From NCBI GenBank assembly GCA_022394775.1, contig JAGFCB010000095.1:1-64000 (forward strand): a DNA stretch of 64,000 nt, written 5' to 3'. This DNA comes from Candidatus Poribacteria bacterium. GTDB taxonomy: Bacteria > Poribacteria > WGA-4E > WGA-3G. The position numbers and the translations under genes are program-made. The notes beneath the pieces are model-generated. The model did no database searches and was not told where the DNA came from. It worked only from the letters and a program-made list of their open reading frames with translations. The first letter of the stretch is position 1; the number at the start of each line of letters is the position of its first letter. This document shows, one piece after another, positions 46,313 to 54,800 of this stretch.

Positions 46313-46404
46313 TTTTTGGTTATAGGCTATCAGCAGCCCCATTGCAGGCGGGGTTTAAAACCCCGCCTGCAGTTCGCTTGAGGACGAGCGTTTGTATAAG
46401 TAGT
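46287..46404. repeat. Duplicated gene end flanking a perfect palindrome
   Basis: CTTGAGGACGAGCGTTTGTA with its continuation TAAATAG at the 3' end of the Gfo/Idh gene recurs, with one base change, at 46378-46404. Between the copies lies TGCAGGCGGGGTTT-A-AAACCCCGCCTGCA (46343-46371), a perfect 14-bp inverted repeat. It looks like an inserted REP-like element with duplicated flank. Confidence 0.75.
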
Positions 46405-46560
46405 TGTCAGTTATCAATTATCAGTTATTAGTTACGCTCTTGTGGCAGTTGCTTTTCTGATAACTGCCACAAATCGACTCTTAACTGACCACCGACAGAT
46501 TTTTTCGCAGAAAAAATCGCTCTGATAACTGACGACTCATAATACTGACAACTTCTAAGG
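46405..46560. repeat. TGATAACTG-type repeat array
   Basis: CAGTTATCAATTATCAGTTA on the left and TCTGATAACTGACGACTCAT...CTGACAAC on the right, with a perfect 11-bp hairpin TTGTGGCAGTT...AACTGCCACAA between. A second hairpin, GATTTTTTC-GCA-GAAAAAATC, lies at about 46498. The array ends just before the PhyH start. Confidence 0.7.
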
Positions 46561-46568
46561 AAAAAACC

Positions 46569-47375
46569 ATGCCGAACCCTACGACAAATGCCGACAATCT
46601 ACCACCGATCCCACTCACAGAAGAGCAACGTTTTCTCTTTGACACCCGTGGGTGGCTCCTGTTCCCGGGCATACTCAGCGAAACAGAGGTTAAGGAGATG
46701 CGCGAGTACTGCTATCAACTCAGGCAGGATCCCGACTCACTGCCCGAACACCACCGTTCTCCGATCGGCGGTCCGCTTGAGGGTCTAACCGACCATCCCG
46801 TTGTGCTCGGATTCATGAATGAATTTTTGACTTCGGGCTATGCAAACGAAAACTGCTACGGCTTCCGGTTTGAAGGCACATTCCTAACCATTCGAGCAAA
46901 TGGACATGACAACTTCCAACCGCACGGTGGGCGCGGGATGCTCAACTTCCCGGGCAACTCACATACATATCATCTCCACCACGACAGTGCACATAGCGGT
47001 TTGACGCGCGTTGTCTGGGAACTCAATCCGGTCAAAGCAGGCGGTGGTGGAACGATGTTCCTTACCGGTAGCCATAAAGGGGCATTCCCCGCGCCAAAGT
47101 CAACAGCAGATCGCAATTCACCGCTGTGGGAGGATTACACCTGTCCTGCTGGCTCTATGCTGGTTTTCACAGAGGCAATCACACATACCGGTGCGAAGTG
47201 GACGGATGAAGAAGTCGATCGGGTCGCAATTTTTAATTGCTACAATACCGTCGGGAACAAGTGGCATAAGTGGGAACCGCATCCGAAGCATGTTGAAGAG
47301 ATGCCGTTTAAACGCCAGACGCTTTTCCGTCCGGTCTACTGCCAGGACAACACGCCAACATTGGATGCTGTGTAG
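46569..47375 (+). CDS. Phytanoyl-CoA dioxygenase (PhyH) family protein
   Basis: This 268-residue Fe(II)/2-oxoglutarate oxygenase has TYHLHHDSAH with the H-x-D pair, FTEAITHTGAKW with the distal His, and DRVAIFNCYN, where the usual Arg sits. CTAAGGAAAAAA precedes the ATG. The substrate is unknown. It lies between two probable sugar-metabolism genes. Confidence 0.88.
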   Translation: MPNPTTNADNLPPIPLTEEQRFLFDTRGWLLFPGILSETEVKEMREYCYQLRQDPDSLPEHHRSPIGGPLEGLTDHPVVLGFMNEFLTSGYANENCYGFRFEGTFLTIRANGHDNFQPHGGRGMLNFPGNSHTYHLHHDSAHSGLTRVVWELNPVKAGGGGTMFLTGSHKGAFPAPKSTADRNSPLWEDYTCPAGSMLVFTEAITHTGAKWTDEEVDRVAIFNCYNTVGNKWHKWEPHPKHVEEMPFKRQTLFRPVYCQDNTPTLDAV

Positions 47376-47451
47376 AGACCGCTGAATTTCACCTTGTTCA
47401 ATCCAGCTACAATTTCTTTGACCCTTGAACAATCTACTTATAATCTACGTT

Positions 47452-47519
47452 GTTGAAAATTGGCAGAAACCCGTTTTTGACAACGGAAAAAACGGAGCAG
47501 AACCCCAATATTTAAAAAC
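47452..47519 (+). promoter_or_regulatory. 68-nt leader element type A, copy 3
   Basis: GTTGAAA at 47452 to ATG 47520 is 68 nt. Stem CCGTTTTT (47471-47478) / AAAAACGG (47488-47495), then AGCAGAACCCCAATATTTAAAAAC. Nearly identical to copy 1 in stem and tail. Confidence 0.75.
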
Positions 47520-48653
47520 ATGAAGATTACCAAAGTTAAATCTTTTGCTTCAGCGGACGGCTATTTTTTTGTGAAAGTCGAAACCGATGCCGGGATCTAC
47601 GGTGTCGGAGAGGGCGGGCTACGTCGCCGCGCGCTCGCCTTAGCCGAAGTCGTTCGCTCATTTGAGCCGTTCCTTATCGGTGCAGATCCGTTTCGGATTG
47701 AGCATCTGTGGCAAGTGATGTTCCGTGGTGGTTTCTTCCCCGGCGGGGTCGTCCAATCCGCTGCAGTGAGTGCCGTAGATATCGCACTCTGGGACATCAA
47801 AGGAAAAGCACTGAATGTTCCCGTCTACGAGCTCTTAGGCGGACGCACGAGGGACAAGGTCGTCTGCTACCCGCATAACGGCGGTGGCACAATTGATGCG
47901 ATCGTTGAAAGCTGCCGGCAAACTTATGAAGCCGGTTGGAAGTTCGTCCGGTGGAGCGTGGTTGACAACTCCGGCACAGGGACATTTGAACCCAGGCGCG
48001 CCGTCCAAAACTGCCTTAAGCAGGTAGAAGCTGTGCGTCATGCCTTAGGCGACGATCTCGAAATACTCATTGACGTGCATACCCGCCTCGATCCAGCAGA
48101 CAGCCTCGATTTCTGCAACAAGGTCGCACAGTACAATCCATTTTTCATTGAGGATCCGCTTCGGGCAGAAAACCCCGCCAGTCTCAGACGGCTTCGGCAG
48201 CAGACCTCGGTGCCAATCGCTGTCGGTGAACAATTTGATAGCAAATGGACATTCCGTGAGGTCATTGAAGAAGATCTCATGGACTACTGCCGCGTCGATC
48301 TCTGTATCGCTGGTGGTTTAACGGAGGCACGTAAAATCGCAGGATGGTGCGAAACCCATTACATCTACTTAGCACCCCACAATCCGTTAGGACCTGTATC
48401 CGCTGCGGCGTGTCTACATCTCTCTTTATCATCGGCACTCCTCGGTGTGCAAGAACTTCCGCGCGCACCAATGTCCTCACTGACGGATGTTTTCCCGGTG
48501 CAGATGCCGTTTGAAGCAGGGTATCTCCTACCGCCTGAAGGTCCAGGACTCGGCATCGAATTCAACGAGGACGCACTTGCCGATGTCTCAAACCAAGAAT
48601 ACGGACCACCTCACGGCTATCAACGCGACGACGGTGCCTATACAAATTGGTGA
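47520..48653 (+). CDS. Mandelate racemase/muconate lactonizing enzyme family (sugar-acid dehydratase-like)
   Basis: This 377-residue enolase-superfamily protein has an N-terminal capping domain and a barrel with metal ligands in LIDVHTRLDP, FFIEDPLRAEN and IAVGEQFDSK. The catalytic C-terminal His probably lies in YIYLAPHNPLGP. The sequence resembles galactonate/mannonate-type dehydratases. It likely dehydrates a sugar acid, fitting the neighbouring oxidoreductases and the FAH/SDR pair at 22 kb. Confidence 0.9.
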   Translation: MKITKVKSFASADGYFFVKVETDAGIYGVGEGGLRRRALALAEVVRSFEPFLIGADPFRIEHLWQVMFRGGFFPGGVVQSAAVSAVDIALWDIKGKALNVPVYELLGGRTRDKVVCYPHNGGGTIDAIVESCRQTYEAGWKFVRWSVVDNSGTGTFEPRRAVQNCLKQVEAVRHALGDDLEILIDVHTRLDPADSLDFCNKVAQYNPFFIEDPLRAENPASLRRLRQQTSVPIAVGEQFDSKWTFREVIEEDLMDYCRVDLCIAGGLTEARKIAGWCETHYIYLAPHNPLGPVSAAACLHLSLSSALLGVQELPRAPMSSLTDVFPVQMPFEAGYLLPPEGPGLGIEFNEDALADVSNQEYGPPHGYQRDDGAYTNW

Positions 48654-48821
48654 TTTTATAGTGAACGCCAAGTTCGCCCTGATAAGCGGGGTTAGAAGGG
48701 TTTGATCTTCAGCATAAAGTCCTGCATTCAGAAACGCACAAAACCCCAGAAGAATCACGAATTAACCAGAAACCTGCTCGTAATGAAATGGAGAGCAGAA
48801 CAGGAGGCCATAGTAAAAAAA

Positions 48822-50012
48822 ATGACAACTGCTGAAATTAAAGCAATGGCGACAGAATATATCATTAATACCTACGGGGACAGAAGTCTCGCATTCATCA
48901 AGGGCGAGGGACCCTACCTCTGGGATGCCGATGGAAAAAAATACCTCGACTTTCTCGGCGGACTCGCTGTCAACGGTTTAGGACACTGCCACCCGAAAGT
49001 CGTCGAAGCGATCCGTGAACAGGCAGGTAAACTGCTCCACACATCTAATCTTTACTACATCCAACCGCAAGCAGAACTCGCGAAACTGCTCATCGACAAC
49101 TCCGACATGGATCAGTGTTTCTTCTGTAATAGCGGTGCCGAAGCAAACGAAGCCGCCATCAAACTGGCACGGAAATATGCTAAAGACAGCGGTAGAACGG
49201 ATGCTTATGAAATCATCACGATGGATAACTCGTTCCACGGACGAACAATGGCGACAATCACTGCCACCGCACAGACAAAATATCACGTCGGTTTTGAACC
49301 GATGCTTGAAGGATTCAAATATGTACCATTCGACGACCTCGCAGCAACCGAAGCCGCCATCAGCGAAAAGACCTGCGCTATTTTAGTCGAACCGATCCAG
49401 TCTGAAGGTGGTGTTAATATTCCGAGTGATGGTTACCTCCAAGGTTTACGTGAACTCTGTGATAAACATAGCCTACTACTTATGTTTGACGAAGTGCAGA
49501 CAGCAATGGGAAGATTAGGCACATTTTTCGGATACCAGAGTTACGGTGTAGTGCCAGACGTAATCACAATGGCAAAAGCACTCGGGAGCGGTGTACCCAT
49601 CGGCGCGATGTTAGCAAAACGACAGGTAGCAGAAAGTTTTGTCCCCGGCACCCACGCAGCGACATTCGGTGGAAACCCCTTAGTTACTGCAGCGGCATCC
49701 ACAACGGTCAAAACCATCCTTGAAGAAGATCTCGCCGTGAATGCTGTCAAAATGGGGAATTACCTCGCAGGTGGACTGATGGAACTCAAGGACAAGTACC
49801 CGATTAAAGAGGTCCGCGGAAAAGGCTTGCTCCGCGGGTTAGTTATGGAAGTTGAGGCACCGCCGCTCGCTGCGAAATGTATTGAGAACGGGCTCGTAAC
49901 GATATGCACCAACGATTACGTCCTCCGATTCTTACCGCCGCTCAATATCAATGCTGCGCACGTTGAAGAAGCCGTTAACATCGTCGAGAAATCGATGTCG
50001 GAAGTCCTTTGA
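48822..50012 (+). CDS. argD: Acetylornithine/succinylornithine-type aminotransferase (class III)
   Basis: This ~396-residue PLP enzyme starts at ATG 48822, with AGGAGG 14 bp upstream (ATG 48783 is an alternative). Class-III motifs are SGAEANEAAIKLARKYA, FHGRTMATITATAQ, LLMFDEVQTAMGRLG and MAKALGSGVPIGAM with the PLP Lys. Sequence and length fit ArgD (arginine biosynthesis), though 4-aminobutyrate- and ornithine-type relatives are not excluded. It ends 1 bp before the LolB-like gene. Confidence 0.85.
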   Translation: MTTAEIKAMATEYIINTYGDRSLAFIKGEGPYLWDADGKKYLDFLGGLAVNGLGHCHPKVVEAIREQAGKLLHTSNLYYIQPQAELAKLLIDNSDMDQCFFCNSGAEANEAAIKLARKYAKDSGRTDAYEIITMDNSFHGRTMATITATAQTKYHVGFEPMLEGFKYVPFDDLAATEAAISEKTCAILVEPIQSEGGVNIPSDGYLQGLRELCDKHSLLLMFDEVQTAMGRLGTFFGYQSYGVVPDVITMAKALGSGVPIGAMLAKRQVAESFVPGTHAATFGGNPLVTAAASTTVKTILEEDLAVNAVKMGNYLAGGLMELKDKYPIKEVRGKGLLRGLVMEVEAPPLAAKCIENGLVTICTNDYVLRFLPPLNINAAHVEEAVNIVEKSMSEVL

Positions 50013-50013
50013 G

Positions 50014-50904
50014 ATGTCATATCTGACACGCCTAACTTGCAGTAAGAACAATCTGCAAGCTGTAATCCTGCGGATAATACACGGCGGGTATCTACTCCTG
50101 TTTACAGTCATTGCCGGATGTGCGCCAAGTACCACCACGGTTCAATTGTCGCCCGCGACCCGCGCGGAAGTGGATGCGATGCTCAACACATTGCAGGCAA
50201 GATACGACCTCACTGGTTCCTTGAAGATTACGCAGATGATGGTAACGATTGAAGAAGACGAACAGCGCGAAGAAATCCGGGAATCGTTGTGGTATAAGAA
50301 GTCGGAAAACGGCGGAGAATTGCTGCACATCCAAGCGTTAGGTCCGGTTAATGAACCGCGCGGTGTCGCAATCGCCAATCAAGACAAGAATCAGTTTATG
50401 CTGCTGCTGCTGAACGAACAAAAAGCCTTCCTCGGCCCATTAGCCGATGGGGTTTTACGAGAAATCTTCGGTGTAGATCTACGCGTCTCAGATGTCCTAA
50501 GTGCCATTTTCGCCAATCCATTCCTTGATGGACGTATCGACGCATTCACATCGGTTGAAACCTCTGGTGCGAAATTTACCATCACCCGACCGGGCGTTCA
50601 AAAGGGGCATGTAGAAACCATTATCCTTTTTGTCCGCGAGGATGAACCGCGAGTAACAGCGTGGCATATCCACGATGAAAATGGAACGCTTCAACAGCGC
50701 GCCTCTTTTGCCGACTATCGTCAGGTAGGGGGTATCCTTCGATCCCATAGGGTCGAAATCGAACGTCCGCTTGAGCAGACGCGAGTCACCGTGAAAATTG
50801 CCAAAGCCGAACTGAATGTCGAGATTAAAGATAGCAAGTTTGATATCGAACGGTTCCTGACAGAGGATATCGAAATTATTCCGCTGCCGCAATCAGGGCA
50901 GTGA
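50014..50904 (+). CDS. LolB-like/DUF4292-type outer-membrane lipoprotein
   Basis: About 296 residues from ATG 50014. A lipoprotein signal ends LLLFTVIAGC. The beta-rich body (LQARYDLTGSLKITQMM...ESLWYKKSENGGELLHIQALGPV...LNEQKAFLGPL...FTITRPGVQKGHVETIILF) resembles LolB/LolA half-barrel proteins. Position directly before ispE matches the widespread lolB-ispE gene order, supporting a role in lipoprotein insertion into the outer membrane. GTGA overlap with ispE. Confidence 0.65.
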   Translation: MSYLTRLTCSKNNLQAVILRIIHGGYLLLFTVIAGCAPSTTTVQLSPATRAEVDAMLNTLQARYDLTGSLKITQMMVTIEEDEQREEIRESLWYKKSENGGELLHIQALGPVNEPRGVAIANQDKNQFMLLLLNEQKAFLGPLADGVLREIFGVDLRVSDVLSAIFANPFLDGRIDAFTSVETSGAKFTITRPGVQKGHVETIILFVREDEPRVTAWHIHDENGTLQQRASFADYRQVGGILRSHRVEIERPLEQTRVTVKIAKAELNVEIKDSKFDIERFLTEDIEIIPLPQSGQ

Positions 50905-51797
50905 TCGGGACAATCGTGCAAAACATACGCGTCCGCGCCCACGCGAAAATAAACCTCTACCTAAATGTCGTAGGCAAACGTGAGGACGGCTATCATAACC
51001 TCGAAACGATTTTCCATTCCATCGGTTTGCACGATGATGTCATCATCCGTAAGCAGGTCACAAAGGATATAACTGTCCACTGCGAACATCCAGCGGTTCC
51101 GTCCGATGCTCGCAATTTGGCACACCGTGCGGCACAATGCCTCAACGATGCAGTAGGTGGCATCGGCGGCATTGCGATTGATATTCATAAGCGAATCCCT
51201 GTCGCTGCTGGGCTGGCAGGCGGGAGCGCGGACGCCGCCGCTGTCCTTCACGGCGTGAACGTGCTCTTCGAACTCGGCTTCACACGAGAAAGGCTGATGC
51301 ACTTCGGGGCGCAATTAGGGGCAGATGTCCCATTCTGTCTGCACGGCGGTGCCGCACTCGGACATGGCATCGGCAACCAGTTAACGCCGCTTCCCGCACT
51401 TTCCAACCTACCGCTCCTGCTTCTAAACCCAGGCATCGAAATCTCGACAGCCACCGTTTTCAAAAAATTGAACTTTTCCTTGACAAAGGGAAAAAAAAAG
51501 GATATAATTATAACGACTTACATAGAGAACGGTGATGTCCTCGGCATCGGGAAAAACCTTTACAATCTCCTTGAGATGCCAGTTTTTTCCCAATACCCCG
51601 AAATCGCTGTACTAAAAACTGAACTATCTACGCAGGCTGGATGTTATGGTGCGTTGATGTCAGGGAGTGGTGCTACATTGTTCGCTATGATGCATGATAC
51701 CGAAGCTGCACACCGAAGCGAATCACACTTCAAAAACAGTGTCCATTTCTGCACAACGACGGCAACCAGTCCTGTCGGTGTATACATCAATGATTAA
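50901..51797 (+). CDS. ispE: 4-diphosphocytidyl-2-C-methyl-D-erythritol kinase
   Basis: This 298-residue GHMP kinase of the MEP isoprenoid pathway phosphorylates CDP-ME. N-terminal AHAKINLYLNVVGKREDGYHNL and the ATP loop PVAAGLAGGSADAAAVL are diagnostic; GADVPFCLHGGAALGHGIG and MSGSGATLFAM complete the family motifs. GTG 50901 overlaps the upstream stop by 4 bp. An exact-consensus promoter lies inside the coding sequence. Confidence 0.94.
   Translation: MIGTIVQNIRVRAHAKINLYLNVVGKREDGYHNLETIFHSIGLHDDVIIRKQVTKDITVHCEHPAVPSDARNLAHRAAQCLNDAVGGIGGIAIDIHKRIPVAAGLAGGSADAAAVLHGVNVLFELGFTRERLMHFGAQLGADVPFCLHGGAALGHGIGNQLTPLPALSNLPLLLLNPGIEISTATVFKKLNFSLTKGKKKDIIITTYIENGDVLGIGKNLYNLLEMPVFSQYPEIAVLKTELSTQAGCYGALMSGSGATLFAMMHDTEAAHRSESHFKNSVHFCTTTATSPVGVYIND
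51480..51507 (+). promoter_or_regulatory. Exact-consensus sigma-70 promoter inside ispE
   Basis: TTGACA, 16 bp, TATAAT, about 290 bp upstream of tRNA-Gln. It may drive the tRNA-bL25 part of the block, or be a chance result of the coding sequence FSLTKGKKKDIII. Confidence 0.45.
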
Positions 51798-51869
51798 AGG
51801 GCGGTAGCCAAGCGGTAAGGCACAGGTCTTTGGAACCTGCACGCGTAGGTTCGAATCCTACCCGCCCTG
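51798..51869 (+). tRNA. tRNA-Gln (TTG anticodon)
   Basis: Acceptor AGGGCGG / CCGCCCT, D arm GCC-AAGCGGTAA-GGC, anticodon stem CAGGT/ACCTG with loop CTTTGGA (anticodon TTG), T arm GTAGG-TTCGAAT-CCTAC, discriminator G. CCA is not encoded. It lies immediately after ispE, as in several bacteria. Confidence 0.95.
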
Positions 51870-51916
51870 TCCTTTTTGATACGGTTCCTGAATCTACGAA
51901 AAAGTTTTTTTAAGAG

Positions 51917-52077
51917 CAGGGTTTCGTCCTGCGCGCCATTTCATTAAGTACAGGTTTCAATAATATCAGAAACGTTAGCACGGAATGAAATGGTTCTCAC
52001 TGCGAAGCAGGATTTAAGAAACGGACTCAGGAGTCTAAACGCACGAACTTTAACCGCAAGGAAAAGTAAAAAACAAA
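51917..52077 (+). promoter_or_regulatory. Structured leader of the bL25 gene
   Basis: Hairpin GCAGG-gtttcgt-CCTGC (about 51917-51933); perfect 10-bp inverted repeat CCATTTCATT (51937-51946) / AATGAAATGG (51985-51994) enclosing GGTTTC...GAAAC; then GACTC-AG-GAGTC (about 52023-52034). It ends in TTTAACCGCAAGGAAAAG before the ATG, related to leader type B. Possible ribosomal-protein autoregulation is inference. Confidence 0.5.
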
Positions 52078-52776
52078 ATGCTACAAGCAAAATTAGAGGT
52101 TCAACACCGCGAAACTTTCGGGAAACAGCATGCCCGCACCCTTCGACGTGAAGGCATCGTTCCCGCCGTACTCTACGGGCGCGCACAAGATACCTTGACG
52201 ATCCAACTCAATGCTCGAACCTTCAAACAATTCCTACGAACATACGGCGAAAACGTTATTATTAATATGGATGTCGGTAACGGGAATACGGAAACCGTTA
52301 TCATCAAGGAAATTCAACGCCATCCAGTCGAAAAACACACCCTGGTCCATGCTGATTTTATTAGAATCTCTCTTGATGAACCTGTAACCTCAGGTGTACC
52401 AGTCGTTCTGGAAGGCAGCCCAGTTGGTGTTCAGGAGGGCGGTGTTCTCGAATTTCCGCTCCGTCAAATAACAGTTCACTGCTTACCTATGCGAATACCG
52501 ACCGATATCTCGGTTGACGTGAGTGAATTGGACATCGGTGACGCTATCCATGTAAGCGATTTAAGCCTCGACGAGGACCTTGAGATTATAGACGACCCGC
52601 AACGAATTATAGCGACGGTCAGTCAGCCGCGTGTCGTACTTGAAGAGGAAACGCCAGAGGCTGAAGAAGGTGAAGAAGGTGAAGGTGTTGAAGGTGAAGA
52701 AGGTGAAGAAGCCGCTGAACAGCCTTCAGAACCTGAGATTATTTCTCGTAGACGCAGTGACGACGACGACGAATAG
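52078..52776 (+). CDS. rplY: 50S ribosomal protein bL25 (CTC/TL5 family)
   Basis: This 232-residue long-form bL25 starts with the 5S rRNA-binding domain (LEVQHRETFGKQHARTLRREGIVPAVLYG), then the TL5/CTC C-terminal beta domain (VLEFPLRQITVHCLPMRIPTDISVDVSELDIGDAIHV) and an acidic low-complexity tail (EGEEGEGVEGEEGEEAAE). AAGGAAAAG precedes the ATG. The gene lies between tRNA-Gln and pth as in many genomes, but without prs. Confidence 0.95.
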   Translation: MLQAKLEVQHRETFGKQHARTLRREGIVPAVLYGRAQDTLTIQLNARTFKQFLRTYGENVIINMDVGNGNTETVIIKEIQRHPVEKHTLVHADFIRISLDEPVTSGVPVVLEGSPVGVQEGGVLEFPLRQITVHCLPMRIPTDISVDVSELDIGDAIHVSDLSLDEDLEIIDDPQRIIATVSQPRVVLEEETPEAEEGEEGEGVEGEEGEEAAEQPSEPEIISRRRSDDDDE

Positions 52777-53959
52777 CACTGCGGATATAAAGAAAATACA
52801 AGAAAGGTGCGTCAACAGGGGCGTTGTCCCTGCTAAAATTGGCGCGCTTTTCTTATCTATTCTCGTACTGGCTATCACGTTTAAAAGCTCAGCACAAGAA
52901 CCCGCCGTTCGCTTTATTGACGCTGAAGGCGAAACCCTCGCGGAAATACCCGCACACCACCAAAACGATCAGGTCTACCTCCCCGTCGATGCCGTGAAAC
53001 AGGTCATCGATCCCAGAGCAACCCATCAATACAACCACCCCCGAAAACGCCTCACCTTGAAAACAAAAGGTAGGCAAATCCGCCTACAAATGGGAAAATC
53101 CGCAATTAGCATCGAACCAGACGGACAAACGCTAACCCTTGCCACGCCACCTATAACCATCGCGCAACAGCCAATGCTGCCTGTCGATTTTTTTCGGCAA
53201 CTTCTGCCACTTCTTAATAACGTTGAAGTCATCTATAACGCTAACTTGAATAGACTACAGATAAGATCCAAGAGTACTTGGACTCCTGTAGAAACAGATA
53301 ACCGCCAGAACTGGACAATCATTATCGATCCAGGACACGGCGGTTCAGACTATGGATGCGCAAGCAGCACCGGAATATTTGAGAAAAATATCGTCCTCAC
53401 ACTTGCCCAACAACTTCAAAAGAGGATCCAACAACAAGGTATACAGGTACATCTCACCCGTGAGAAAGATACCAAAAAAACACATTTTGAGCGCATTCAG
53501 ATCGCTGAGCAAAATCGTGGGCAGCTCTTTCTCAGCTTACATTGCAACACCTCCTTCTCACCGCATGAAAAAGGCATCAGGATATATCTCAATAACCCAA
53601 AAGGTCGAATCCGGTTCCCAAGTCCGACCCAACCAGCACTCATTGGACAACAGTTAAAAGTTCTTGCCCAAGTCAATTTCCTAAAGCAGAGCCAAGATTT
53701 CGCACACGCGCTTCAAATGGAACTCAACTTTCTGACAGAAACCCCGATCAAGACGATCAATCTACCACTCATCGCACTATCTGAAACCTATATGCCAGCC
53801 GTCGTTTTAGAACTCGGCTACCTTTCTAACGTTGAGGATTTGGAGAAACTCTCTAACGCTGAGTATACCGAAAACGTTGTACAAGCGATCACTCGCGCAC
53901 TCCAACGATATATCTCCTCTATTAACCAGCAGGCGGCTCCAACAGCACCAGAAGAATAG
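52757..53959 (+). CDS. N-acetylmuramoyl-L-alanine amidase (AmiC-like, Amidase_3)
   Basis: About 400 residues. No clear start: GTG 52757, overlapping rplY by 20 bp, is the nearest ordinary in-frame codon to the signal peptide (ALFLSILVLAITFKSSAQ) and was chosen; there is no ribosome-binding site. The middle (about 60-180) is an AMIN- or copper-amine-oxidase-like region. The amidase domain has the zinc ligands: PGHGGSD, GIFEKN, LHCNTS and the catalytic Glu in LELGYLSN. It cleaves peptidoglycan stem peptides, probably in cell separation. Confidence 0.85.
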   Translation: MTTTTNSTADIKKIQERCVNRGVVPAKIGALFLSILVLAITFKSSAQEPAVRFIDAEGETLAEIPAHHQNDQVYLPVDAVKQVIDPRATHQYNHPRKRLTLKTKGRQIRLQMGKSAISIEPDGQTLTLATPPITIAQQPMLPVDFFRQLLPLLNNVEVIYNANLNRLQIRSKSTWTPVETDNRQNWTIIIDPGHGGSDYGCASSTGIFEKNIVLTLAQQLQKRIQQQGIQVHLTREKDTKKTHFERIQIAEQNRGQLFLSLHCNTSFSPHEKGIRIYLNNPKGRIRFPSPTQPALIGQQLKVLAQVNFLKQSQDFAHALQMELNFLTETPIKTINLPLIALSETYMPAVVLELGYLSNVEDLEKLSNAEYTENVVQAITRALQRYISSINQQAAPTAPEE

Positions 53960-53960
53960 T

Positions 53961-54098
53961 ATGATAGACAAAAAAAATAACGACAACTTGAAACGACAGC
54001 ACTTCGTTTTCTCAAACACAAAACGAACGTATCTCACAAGCACCAGGCTGCTTTATCGGACAACTATCAATCGCGTCCTGAATGTTTCTGGCCCGTAG
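53961..54098 (+). CDS. Possible 45-residue ORF of unknown function
   Basis: ATG 53961 starts one base after the amidase stop; the frame (MIDKKNNDNLKRQHFVFSNTK...) ends at 54098. No family or clear ribosome-binding site is seen. It contains the KRQHFVF segment found in the same frame in two other genes. It may be spacer sequence rather than a gene. Confidence 0.25.
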   Translation: MIDKKNNDNLKRQHFVFSNTKRTYLTSTRLLYRTTINRVLNVSGP

Positions 54099-54162
54099 AT
54101 GCTTTAGAACGCGTCGAAGCTTAGACAACCCTGCGGTATAGCGAAAAAGGACAAAAAAAACA

Positions 54163-54759
54163 GTGAAACACAACAACAGTGCCGGCTTCTCAAGACTTTT
54201 GGTGATTTGGGGTATAACGCTCATTGTTGTTGCCATTGGCCTCGGTGTAACACTACTCTTGATTGAAAGGTCAAAACTGACCGTGATTCCAGTCGCCCCC
54301 CCGCCACTCCCTACTGCTGCGAACCCCTCAGATACGCCACCGCCACCGCAAGAAGTTAACCTATTCCTACTCGACGCAACTACACTTACGCTTGTCCCTA
54401 TCAAAATCGAACGGCGACTCCATACAGATGATCTTACGAAGCGTTTAGATCAAGTGATCACGGCACTTATTCAGGAAACACCGCCTAACTTCAGAAACAC
54501 AATTCCGCGTGGAACAGAACTCAATGAAGTCTATATCGACAACCAACAGACCGCATACTTGGACTTCTCAAGCCATCTCACTGAAGGGCATATTGGGGGC
54601 ACAACAGCAGAATTTTTGACAGTCACAGCAATTCTTAAAACCGTCTTTGATGCCTTCCCTGATCATATTAAACAGGTCCAAATTTTAATTAATGGCGAGG
54701 AAATAAAAACAATTGCAGGGCATCTGAATCTCTCACAGCCATTACAGCTGCCGCAATAA
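54163..54759 (+). CDS. GerMN domain protein, membrane-anchored
   Basis: This 198-residue protein starts at GTG 54163. One membrane helix (LLVIWGITLIVVAIGLGVTLLLI), a Pro-rich linker, then a GerMN domain (VNLFLLDATTLTLVPIKIERRL, LDQVITALIQETPPNF, IPRGTELNEVYIDNQQTAYLDFSSHL, VTAILKTVFDAFPDHIKQVQILINGEEI). GerM proteins act in the cell envelope and often pair with cell-wall amidases, as here. No sporulation role is implied. Confidence 0.9.
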   Translation: MKHNNSAGFSRLLVIWGITLIVVAIGLGVTLLLIERSKLTVIPVAPPPLPTAANPSDTPPPPQEVNLFLLDATTLTLVPIKIERRLHTDDLTKRLDQVITALIQETPPNFRNTIPRGTELNEVYIDNQQTAYLDFSSHLTEGHIGGTTAEFLTVTAILKTVFDAFPDHIKQVQILINGEEIKTIAGHLNLSQPLQLPQ

Positions 54760-54800
54760 GGTAAATCACATAGTATTACACACCGTAGAAGAAAATAAGC

